Origin: Dehalococcoidales bacterium
GTDB lineage: Bacteria; Chloroflexota; Dehalococcoidia; Dehalococcoidales; UBA5760
DNA: 10,661 nucleotides
NCBI GenBank assembly: GCA_028710655.1
Contig: JAQTTS010000046.1
Location: forward strand, 1-10,661
Direction: 5' to 3'
The notes below the pieces were generated by a model. The model saw only the letters and a list, made by a program, of their open reading frames with translations. It did not search any database and was not told the DNA's origin. The position numbers were made by a program, and so were the translations under genes. Shown here one piece after another: positions 1 through 5,121 of the stretch (positions within the stretch are counted from its first letter, which is position 1; every line of letters begins with the position of its first letter).

Positions 1-147
1 CTAGCTGATATTTGCTTGATCATTCTTACCGGAAATTACGTTTGTCTTCAGGGGTAACTTAATGAACTACAATGGGGGAGAGAAAATCTCGTTCAGGAAG
101 ATCTTTCTGAAAGGGGCAAATCTATGAAGTTAATGCGACCAATATAG
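1..147. other. Left edge, no recognisable gene
   Basis: This stretch lies downstream of mazF and is AT-rich. A plus-strand frame runs open from position 1 to a stop at 55-57 (18 codons), too short to say whether a gene ends here. An imperfect inverted repeat at 92-111 (arms of 8 bases around GATC, with one G-T pair) lies 37 bases beyond the mazF stop. It could form a hairpin at the mazF 3' end, but no run of T follows it directly, so a terminator is only a weak possibility. Confidence 0.4.
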
Positions 148-495
148 CTATTGTGACATTAAGGTAGCTAACTTCAGTAGCACTTCCGAGGCAACTTCGG
201 TTGGTAAGGTGCATATTAATTCGGCATTTCGGGTGCGCCAATCCAGGCTTTTTATCTGGTCGGATAAGATTGCTCCACCTACTGGTAAACCGTCAGGAAT
301 CAGAACCTCAAATGGGTATCCCTTGATTTGATTAGTAATAGGGCAGAGGATAGCCAGTCCTACTTTGTCATTATAGCTTTGTGGAGATAGTACTACGGCA
401 GGACGTCGTCCTGTTTGCTCATGACCCGCTTGAGGATTCAGCGTGATCCATACCACATCCCCGCGTTGAGGGACATAGCTCTGCGAGCTTACCAC
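148..495 (-). CDS. mazF: MazF/PemK-family mRNA interferase toxin
   Basis: This is a 115-residue ribosome-independent endoribonuclease toxin of a type II toxin-antitoxin system, expected to cut single-stranded mRNA when the antitoxin is lost. The whole PemK/MazF fold is present: the GDVVW strand near residues 12-16, the E26..G29-R30-R31-P32 loop, AVVLSP at 33-38, the T54 region, and KGYPFEV at 58-64. E26, R31 and T54 line up by eye with E. coli MazF E24, R29 and T52, which are important for catalysis, so the toxin looks intact. Length matches the family. The start is GTG at 493-495. It overlaps the mazE stop (bases GTGGTAA, 7-base overlap), and a GGGGA sequence sits 7 bases upstream inside mazE. 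This is the usual antitoxin-first, translationally coupled arrangement. Confident in family; the cleavage sequence cannot be read. Confidence 0.93.
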   Translation of the reverse strand: MVSSQSYVPQRGDVVWITLNPQAGHEQTGRRPAVVLSPQSYNDKVGLAILCPITNQIKGYPFEVLIPDGLPVGGAILSDQIKSLDWRTRNAELICTLPTEVASEVLLKLATLMSQ

Positions 496-731
496 GCTTC
501 GTTCCCCACGGCGGGACTGCTATTAATCTCGTGATGCATATTATCTTTAGTTATCTTTGCCAGAAGTTGTTTCAGGCTCATCTTTGATTCAGCGATCGGC
601 GTTACTACTAATTTCCCTCCTGAGAGTGAGACATCTACGGATGTTTCCCTTTGGAGCCCCACTTCGTCAGCGAAAGATTTAGGTATACGTAAGGCGAGGC
701 TATTGCCCCATTTCTGTACGCTGGTTCTCAT
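489..731 (-). CDS. mazE: MazE-family antitoxin (AbrB/SpoVT fold)
   Basis: This 80-residue antitoxin should bind and neutralise MazF through its C-terminal tail and repress its own operon through its N-terminal swapped-hairpin domain. The N-terminal 46 residues fit the AbrB-type DNA-binding fold: VQKWGNSLALRIPKSF at 5-20, then a second strand ending in GKLVVTPI at 39-46. The C-terminal tail (N64-M-H-H-E-I...G76-N-E-A-W80) resembles the MazF-wrapping tail of E. coli MazE, which also ends in Trp. The ATG at 729-731 has a strong GGAGG Shine-Dalgarno sequence 7 bases upstream. The gene overlaps mazF by 7 bases, and promoter and palindromic operator lie immediately upstream at 748-790. The pair sits in AT-rich DNA beside a broken tRNA, which suggests it arrived by horizontal transfer. 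Confidence 0.92.
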   Translation of the reverse strand: MRTSVQKWGNSLALRIPKSFADEVGLQRETSVDVSLSGGKLVVTPIAESKMSLKQLLAKITKDNMHHEINSSPAVGNEAW

Positions 732-747
732 GTCAAACCTCCGCTAA

Positions 748-790
748 TTGTATATACAAAGAAGATACTATGATTAAGGTTGTTTGTCAA
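748..790 (-). promoter_or_regulatory. mazEF promoter with palindromic operator
   Basis: Read on the minus strand, a perfect -35 TTGACA (785-790) is followed after exactly 17 bases by -10 TATCTT (762-767). Just downstream is a perfect 12-bp palindrome, TTGTATATACAA (748-759), which covers the expected transcription start and ends 16 bases before the mazE ATG. MazE-type antitoxins autoregulate by binding alternating TA-rich palindromes at their own promoter, so this is the likely operator. Promoter and palindrome are seen directly; MazE binding is inference. Confidence 0.8.
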
Positions 791-974
791 GTTCACTTTG
801 AAGGTTATTGGTATATCTAGAAAAAATGCTTTACATAACAAGTAATAAATTGGCGACATTTTGGCGACAAACTAAAAAGGACATAATGCCACCAAAAAGC
901 ACATTAGGTTCAAAACGGGTTTTTTCAGCCAACACAAACGTTCTAATTCGAAGCTAATGACACATAACGGCATA
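791..974. other. Gene-free AT-rich stretch, likely integrative-element remnant
   Basis: No coding region is supported here. The stretch holds a tandem-like repeat, GGCGACA at 854-860 and again at 865-871 (spacing 11), a short AAAAC-GG-GTTTT hairpin near 912-923, and DNA that replaces the 3' half of the tRNA at 975-1023. Read on the minus strand, the repeat is GTCGCCAAAATGTCGCC, a wording I associate with the last codons of some tyrosine integrases (Ser-Pro-Lys repeats), but no integrase reading frame survives. Interpreted as element DNA left beside an attachment site. This is inference. Confidence 0.35.
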
Positions 975-1023
975 CCTGCCCCAGGATTACGAAACCGCTG
1001 CTCTACCACTGAGCTACGCTGGC
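975..1023 (-). pseudogene. tRNA-Thr(CGU), 5' half only
   Basis: Minus strand from 1023: acceptor 5' strand GCCAGCG, then TA, a perfect D-arm (GCTC..GAGC), then GCGGT and the anticodon loop TTCGTAA with anticodon CGT. This is a standard bacterial tRNA-Thr(CGU) 5' half. The match ends there. The next bases (TCCTG) cannot pair with GCGGT in the anticodon stem except at two positions, there is no T-arm, and no CGCTGGC acceptor complement appears in the following 100 bases. The gene is therefore broken in or just after the anticodon loop, a known crossover site for tyrosine integrases. The 3' limit of the feature is approximate. Confidence 0.75.
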
Positions 1024-1121
1024 ATTCAAGTCAAGTTTCGAAAAATCGGCGTTAAACCGGATTGATTTGTTTGAGGCACTTCGGCTCGCACGGCCATAGC
1101 GTTTCCCCTAGTATACCGTTA

Positions 1122-1150
1122 ATTATATGGCTGTAGACGTCCATTGTAAA
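1122..1150 (-). promoter_or_regulatory. Promoter facing the tRNA-Thr fragment
   Basis: On the minus strand, -35 TTTACA (1145-1150) is followed after exactly 17 bases by a consensus -10 TATAAT (1122-1127). The predicted start near 1115 is about 90 bases upstream of the tRNA 5' end at 1023, with no coding frame between. It is most simply the original tRNA promoter, still intact although the gene is broken. It lies downstream of the COG2426-like gene stop (1171) and points away from it. Confidence 0.6.
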
Positions 1151-1170
1151 GGCTGGCGCTATGCCCCGGA

Positions 1171-1602
1171 TCACATCCGAAATACTCCGCTGTATATTCC
1201 GGCCAGTATTCCCCCGTGACCGACACACCCCGCTAGAATCGCACAATATGACTGCCACAGTTTTAACCGGAGGGCTGATGCTATCGTTGAAACCACAATT
1301 GCTCCGGTGCCCGGTCCCGGTATTACTACCAGTATGCCCAGCCCGGGATATCCCCACCTTCCGAAGTATCTGTTGAACCTGGCCCGGCTCTTATCCGAGG
1401 CTCTGGTCAGAGTGTCGAATCTGGGAATAATCTTGGTTAAACCGAAGTAAATGGGGAAGAAGACCAGTGAGCTGAGCAGAGCGGCGATAAAAAACAACGG
1501 GTAGATCGACAGGTTGCGGGTGAATTCAAAGGGCAGGGATTTGATTATTCCGGCAACAGGCGAAGTGAATAGCAGCATCGCCCATGACCATGGTTCAGTC
1601 AT
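1171..1602 (-). CDS. Small membrane protein, COG2426/small multidrug export type
   Basis: This 143-residue protein is almost entirely hydrophobic, with four likely membrane segments (about residues 6-22, 31-58, 84-109 and 114-140) and a basic loop between the second and third (about 60-83, rich in Arg and Lys). The third segment contains VIPGPGTGA (93-101), resembling the P-x-PGTGAW signature of the family annotated as putative small multidrug export proteins (COG2426). Transport function is not established for that family. The start is chosen at ATG 1600-1602 because GAGAGGTG (1610-1617) lies 7 bases upstream. An in-frame ATG at 1627-1629 would add nine residues but has no ribosome binding site. 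A promoter sits at 1680-1708. The gene stands alone, with the tRNA fragment downstream. Family assignment is by motif recognition only. Confidence 0.65.
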   Translation of the reverse strand: MTEPWSWAMLLFTSPVAGIIKSLPFEFTRNLSIYPLFFIAALLSSLVFFPIYFGLTKIIPRFDTLTRASDKSRARFNRYFGRWGYPGLGILVVIPGPGTGAIVVSTIASALRLKLWQSYCAILAGCVGHGGILAGIYSGVFRM

Positions 1603-1679
1603 CCAAAAGCACCTCTCAAAATAATCCATCCGCTTCTATATGCATGGAAGGAGGCGCGATGATGATACCACTATCTATA

Positions 1680-1708
1680 AGCATACAATGGTTTCCCGGG
1701 TAGTTCAA
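1680..1708 (-). promoter_or_regulatory. Promoter for the COG2426-like gene
   Basis: On the minus strand, -35 TTGAAC (1703-1708) is separated by exactly 17 bases from -10 TATGCT (1680-1685). The predicted start near 1673 gives a leader of about 70 bases before the preferred ATG at 1602. Confidence 0.55.
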
Positions 1709-1803
1709 CCTGCTGGAAATAGTCGCAGTCCGGTATGCCGGGTCGTGGTTGGATGCGGTTGGGTGTAACTGGGTGTTGCTTATCCAGTCAGCATCATCTA
1801 TTC

Positions 1804-1844
1804 TTTAAACATGTCTACGGCTGTGGTATGCTAACTTATAGTTA
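1804..1844 (+). promoter_or_regulatory. Putative xth promoter with inverted repeat
   Basis: A -35-like TTTAAA (1804-1809), a 17-base spacer and -10 TATGCT (1827-1832) with an extended TGG just before it form a plausible promoter. An inverted repeat TAACT-TAT-AGTTA (1832-1844) begins at the end of the -10 and covers the predicted start, so it could be an operator. The rest of the 1603-1938 intergenic region holds the opposing promoter at 1680-1708 and a leader of about 100 bases; nothing else is recognised. Confidence 0.4.
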
Positions 1845-1921
1845 AGCTGAAGACCAGGGTTCGTCGGCATGACGGGAGGATCTGGTCGGCGTCAAGCAAG
1901 GAAGCATCGGAAAAAGGTGGC

Positions 1922-1942
1922 ATGAAAAGGGTACCCAAATGA
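1922..1942 (+). CDS. Six-codon leader minigene upstream of xth
   Basis: ATG at 1922-1924 follows AAAAAGGTGG, a good Shine-Dalgarno sequence, and encodes Met-Lys-Arg-Val-Pro-Lys before a TGA at 1940-1942. That TGA overlaps the xth ATG (1939-1941) as ATGA, the classic arrangement for translational coupling. Ribosomes ending here could restart on xth, whose own Shine-Dalgarno (AAAAGGG, inside the minigene) is only moderate. It may equally be chance. Confidence 0.3.
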   Translation: MKRVPK

Positions 1943-2721
1943 GCGTGGTCAAGATACTCTGCTGGAATGTCAACGGCATCCGTGCCGTTCTGAAGAAAGG
2001 TTTTTGGGACTGGCTGCGTAGAGAATCTCCGGAAGTCCTCTGTCTCCAGGAGACAAAAGCGCATCCCGATCAGATTGCCGCGGAGCTGTCGGATCTGCAT
2101 GGCTATCAGACGTACTGGAACTACCCGGAGCGGAAGGGATACGGGGGAGTCGCCGTCTTCACCAGGGAAAGTCCGCTCGGTGTCCGGTATGGTTTTGCTG
2201 CCGCAGGTCTGGACCTGGAAGGGAGGGTGCTCATCGCAGAGTATCCCTGCTTTACTCTGCTGAATGTATACTTTCCTAACGGCAAGCAGGGTGAAAGCCG
2301 GCTCAAATACAAGCTGGACTTCTATGAGGCATTCCTTGTCTTTATCGACTCCCTGAAATCAGAGGGGAAAAGGCTGGTCGTCTGCGGTGATTTCAATACC
2401 GCTCATAAGGAGATTGATCTGGCCAGGCCGAAGGAAAACGCCAAAATATCGGGCTTTCTCCCTGTCGAGCGGGCATGGCTGGACAAGCTGGTTGCTCATG
2501 GCTATGTTGATACCTTCCGCCATTTCCACCAGGAGCCGGATCAGTATACCTGGTGGGACCTGAAATCGAGGGCTAGGGAAAGGAATGTCGGCTGGAGGAT
2601 CGACTACTTTTTCGTCACCGAAGAACTGTTGCCGGCGCTCTTAAGAGCATTCATCATGCCTGAAGTGACGGGTTCCGACCACTCTCCGATCGGCATTGTA
2701 TTGGAAGCGGTCGTCCGGTAG
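1939..2721 (+). CDS. xth: Exodeoxyribonuclease III (AP endonuclease)
   Basis: This 260-residue protein has the length of bacterial ExoIII/ExoA. It should act in base-excision repair, cutting 5' to abasic sites and removing 3'-blocking groups and 3' nucleotides in a Mg-dependent reaction. The endonuclease/exonuclease/phosphatase fold is complete: WNVNGIR (9-15), LQETK with metal-binding Glu38 (36-40), NVYFPNG with Tyr111 (109-115), GDFN with Asp151 and Asn153 (150-153), a DLARP loop (160-164), WRIDYFF in the C-terminal third and GSDHSP with Asp247/His248 (245-250). All expected catalytic residues are present. The ATG at 1939 fits the family start and overlaps a leader minigene stop. The gene converges on msrAB with 4 bases between stop codons and no room for a private terminator. 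Confidence 0.95.
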   Translation: MSVVKILCWNVNGIRAVLKKGFWDWLRRESPEVLCLQETKAHPDQIAAELSDLHGYQTYWNYPERKGYGGVAVFTRESPLGVRYGFAAAGLDLEGRVLIAEYPCFTLLNVYFPNGKQGESRLKYKLDFYEAFLVFIDSLKSEGKRLVVCGDFNTAHKEIDLARPKENAKISGFLPVERAWLDKLVAHGYVDTFRHFHQEPDQYTWWDLKSRARERNVGWRIDYFFVTEELLPALLRAFIMPEVTGSDHSPIGIVLEAVVR

Positions 2722-2725
2722 GCGG

Positions 2726-3814
2726 TCATCTTACGAAGTGACAGATATACTGCGGATAGCCCTCTCCAACCAGGGCCTCCAGGGGAATGAACCGCAGTGC
2801 GGCAGAATTAATGCAGTACCGCTGGCCGGTAGGTTGAGGGCCGTCGTTAAAAACATGACCTAGGTGCGAACCGGCGTGCTTGCTCCTGACCTTGGTGCGT
2901 ATCATCCCGAAGCTGCGGTCGGTTATTACGACGATATTGTCTTTTTCAAGGGGCTTGGTGAAGTTGGGCCAACCCGTGCCCGATTCGAATTTGTCGGTAG
3001 AGATGAACAGCGGTTCTCCGGAAATGACATCGACGTATATGCCATCCTCTTTGTTGTTCCAGTACTGGTTGTTGAAGGCCAGTTCGGTGCCGTTCTCCTG
3101 GGTAACTTGATACTGCAGCCGAGTCAGCCTCTGCCTTAAGACCTCTTCAGGAGGTTTCTGATAGTCTTCAAAACCGATGGATCGGGTTCCCCACTGCTGC
3201 TCTATGTATTCGCATCTGCCCGAATTGCATTTGTAATTTTCGTATCTTGACGTGTTCTTCAAATAGTAGTCCTGATGGTATTCCTCGGCCCGGTAGAACT
3301 CTTTGTAGGGGAGAATCTGGGTGGCGATGGGTTTATCGTAGATTCCCGACGCCTCGAGCATCGACCGGCATTGCTCCGCCATTTCCTTCTGCCGCTCATC
3401 GTGGTAGAAAATCGCGGTTCGGTACTGCGTCCCCCGGTCCGCAAACTGCCCCCCTCCGTCGGTGGGGTCAATCTGCCGCCAGAAAACCGACAGCAGTTCT
3501 CCGTAGGATATGACGTCGGGGTCATATTTGATTTGTACTGCTTCGTAATGGCCGGTTTTGCCCCACGAGATATCTTCATAGGTAGGGTTTTTCTTATCGC
3601 CGCCGGTGTAGCCGGCAACAACCTCCCGTATGCCATCCAGTTTCTCGAAAGGCGGCTCCATGCACCAGAAGCAGCCTCCGGCAAAGGTTGCTGTGCTGTA
3701 CTGTCCCTGATCGGTAGTATTCATAGCAGCGTTTTTCTCCGGCGGATTAATACACGATGCGCTGGCAGGTATGATCACTGAAGCGGCTATTACGAAGAGA
3801 CTTCGTTTCCGCAT
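2726..3814 (-). CDS. msrAB: Exported bifunctional methionine sulfoxide reductase MsrA-MsrB
   Basis: This 362-residue fusion should reduce both S- and R-methionine sulfoxide in oxidised proteins. Residues 1-20 (MRKR then a hydrophobic run ending ASAS) look like a signal peptide. Cys21 follows in a poor lipobox (SAS-C), so a lipoprotein is possible but unproven. The MsrA domain (about 39-205) has [10 protein letters not shown] with nucleophile Cys48, and Cys196/Cys201 in [11 protein letters not shown] as candidate resolving cysteines. The MsrB domain (about 220-348) has [18 protein letters not shown] and RYCINSAAL with catalytic Cys334. It lacks the CxxC pairs that bind zinc in many MsrBs, as in other fused MsrABs. 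Cys358 near the end is an extra cysteine. The ATG at 3812-3814 has AGGTGA 9 bases upstream. An internal Met31 could give a cytoplasmic form but has a badly spaced ribosome site. An extended -10 promoter lies at 3882-3890. Confidence 0.94.
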   Translation of the reverse strand: MRKRSLFVIAASVIIPASASCINPPEKNAAMNTTDQGQYSTATFAGGCFWCMEPPFEKLDGIREVVAGYTGGDKKNPTYEDISWGKTGHYEAVQIKYDPDVISYGELLSVFWRQIDPTDGGGQFADRGTQYRTAIFYHDERQKEMAEQCRSMLEASGIYDKPIATQILPYKEFYRAEEYHQDYYLKNTSRYENYKCNSGRCEYIEQQWGTRSIGFEDYQKPPEEVLRQRLTRLQYQVTQENGTELAFNNQYWNNKEDGIYVDVISGEPLFISTDKFESGTGWPNFTKPLEKDNIVVITDRSFGMIRTKVRSKHAGSHLGHVFNDGPQPTGQRYCINSAALRFIPLEALVGEGYPQYICHFVR

Positions 3815-3881
3815 CGCTATCGGTCACCTGTTGTCTAATCACGCAATACCCCCCGGCCATTACCCGTCCGTAGCATACCTA

Positions 3882-3890
3882 ATTATATCA
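3882..3890 (-). promoter_or_regulatory. msrAB extended -10 promoter
   Basis: On the minus strand the sequence TGATATAAT contains a perfect -10 (3882-3887) preceded by the TGN extension. No good -35 is seen at 16-18 bases; TTTACA lies 20 bases upstream, which is too far. The predicted start near 3875 gives a 60-base leader. Confidence 0.5.
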
Positions 3891-3980
3891 CTTACCTGAT
3901 GTGGGCTTGTAAACACGTCGCCAGACGGAAGCCTGTTCCGACAGAACTTAGCATAAAACCACTAGATGTGCTGCTCTACC

Positions 3981-3995
3981 TGTAATGATATTACA
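3981..3995. promoter_or_regulatory. 15-bp inverted repeat, candidate operator
   Basis: TGTAAT-GAT-ATTACA has perfect 6-base arms around a 3-base centre. It lies about 35 bases upstream of the ribF -35 and about 90 bases upstream of the msrAB -10. Size and AT-rich symmetry recall Fur/PerR/Zur-family boxes, but it matches none of their consensus sequences closely. Regulator unknown. Confidence 0.35.
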
Positions 3996-4029
3996 TAATG
4001 TTTGAAAATTGAGCATCCCGGTGTTGTAA

Positions 4030-4058
4030 TTGACGCCTAGTTTGGCTTGTGCTAGTAT
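4030..4058 (+). promoter_or_regulatory. ribF-tyrS promoter
   Basis: TTGACG (4030-4035) is followed after exactly 17 bases by TAGTAT (4053-4058), with a TGC extension directly before the -10. The predicted start near 4065 leaves a leader of about 100 bases before ribF. Confidence 0.6.
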
Positions 4059-4165
4059 TAGAGTATTTCAGCTAGGATAAACCGCCGAGGTTTTGTGTAA
4101 TTCCCCTTAATTGGTTTTCCGGATAGTTTCTTAGCTAGTAGTAAACATAGCCCGGTGAGCAAGTC

Positions 4166-5113
4166 ATGTCGATAGAGGAAGATCTAGCCCGTTCCTCCCC
4201 CGGTAAAGAGCTCGGTGGAGATACATTATTGACCATCGGGGTTTTTGATGGCGTCCACCTCGGTCATAAGCACCTGCTTTCAAGGCTGAAGGAAAAGGCT
4301 GAAGAGCGCAATCTGTTGAGCGGGGTAGTAACTTTTAACCCGCACCCTCAGAAGGTGCTGGCACCCCGGTCCGGCCTGCTTTTTCTCACTGACATCGAGC
4401 AGAGGGTTGAGCTCCTTTCTGCTGAGAGTGTTGATGCTGTTTTTATACTGCCTTTTGATGCTGAACTGGCTCAAATAAGCGCCGGTCGCTTTGCCGGTCT
4501 GATGCAGCAATACCTGAGAATGAGGGGGTTGGTAGTCGGGCACAACTTTGCCCTCGGCCGGAATAGAGAGGGCAATATTGACGCCCTGCGGGTGTTAGGT
4601 GAAGACACGGGCTTTACGGTAGACGTGGTGCCCCCGCTGGCGATAAATGGTGAAGTTGTCAGCAGTACCTTGGTCAGGAAGGCGCTATCCAGTGGGAATA
4701 TGAAAAGGGTGCAGAGCCTGATCGGTCGTCCTTTCAGTCTGCACGGGCTGGTAGTACCCGGGGCAAGGCGGGGTGCTAAGCTGCTGGGTTTCCCCACCGC
4801 CAATCTGGGCATCGACCCGGAGCAGGCTATCCCCACCGAAGGTGTTTATGCCACCCGGGCATATATTGACGATAGCGCTTATAATTCGATGACCTATGTC
4901 GGTGCCAGTCTTACCTTCGGTGACAGCCGCAGTATCATAGAGGTTTGCATCCTCGACTATTCCGGCGATCTCTACGGGAAGGAACTGAAAGTCGATTTTA
5001 TTGAGCGGCTTCGCGGCGGGGAGAAATTCGACACTGTTGAGAAGCTGAGACAGCAGATAGCTGCGGATATTGAAAAAGGGAGGACATTGCTCGAGTCCGC
5101 GGGCAGGAAGTAG
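4166..5113 (+). CDS. ribF: Bifunctional riboflavin kinase / FAD synthetase
   Basis: This 315-residue cytoplasmic enzyme should phosphorylate riboflavin to FMN and then adenylylate FMN to FAD. The N-terminal FAD synthetase domain (about 20-175) is a nucleotidyltransferase fold with the HxGH-type motif GVFDGVHLGH (25-34), HNFALGRNREGN (126-137) and the SSTLVRKAL motif (166-174). The C-terminal riboflavin kinase domain (about 183-310) starts at GRPF and has GFPTAN (208-213), which binds Mg-ATP, and an expected acidic residue in SIIEVCILDY. Length is normal for RibF. The ATG at 4166 has GGTGAG 7 bases upstream. The first 19 residues precede the conserved domain, so a shorter start is conceivable but no better candidate is seen. 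tyrS follows after 8 bases, so the two are probably co-transcribed. Confidence 0.95.
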   Translation: MSIEEDLARSSPGKELGGDTLLTIGVFDGVHLGHKHLLSRLKEKAEERNLLSGVVTFNPHPQKVLAPRSGLLFLTDIEQRVELLSAESVDAVFILPFDAELAQISAGRFAGLMQQYLRMRGLVVGHNFALGRNREGNIDALRVLGEDTGFTVDVVPPLAINGEVVSSTLVRKALSSGNMKRVQSLIGRPFSLHGLVVPGARRGAKLLGFPTANLGIDPEQAIPTEGVYATRAYIDDSAYNSMTYVGASLTFGDSRSIIEVCILDYSGDLYGKELKVDFIERLRGGEKFDTVEKLRQQIAADIEKGRTLLESAGRK

Positions 5114-5121
5114 CTGTTGAT

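Larger units (their letters stand above)
3815..4165. other. Divergent msrAB-ribF intergenic region
   Basis: These 351 bases contain no gene. From left to right they hold the msrAB leader and promoter (3882-3890, minus), an inverted repeat CGGAA-gcctg-TTCCG (3926-3940), a second inverted repeat at 3981-3995, the ribF promoter (4030-4058, plus) and a ribF leader of about 100 bases. The leader contains a small AAACC-gccga-GGTTT hairpin (4079-4093). I looked for an FMN riboswitch ahead of ribF and saw none of its conserved blocks. Confidence 0.6.

Noticed and set aside
62..127. 21-codon plus-strand frame near the left edge ending in LKGANL
   Set aside because: The ending recalls pentapeptide repeats, but a single repeat is not evidence, and the frame is too short.
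1052..1357. 101-codon open frame on the minus strand overlapping the end of the COG2426-like gene
   Set aside because: It lies in another frame of a well-supported membrane-protein gene, its product has no recognisable domain and is low in hydrophobic order, and no ribosome binding site precedes it.
1659..1703. 14-codon plus-strand frame with a strong AAGGAGG before it
   Set aside because: The ribosome site is good, but the peptide is tiny, no plus-strand promoter is seen, and it overlaps the opposing promoter at 1680-1708. Probably chance.
4059..4165. Possible FMN riboswitch ahead of ribF
   Set aside because: The leader is only about 100 bases and has none of the conserved RFN-element blocks, only a 5-bp hairpin.
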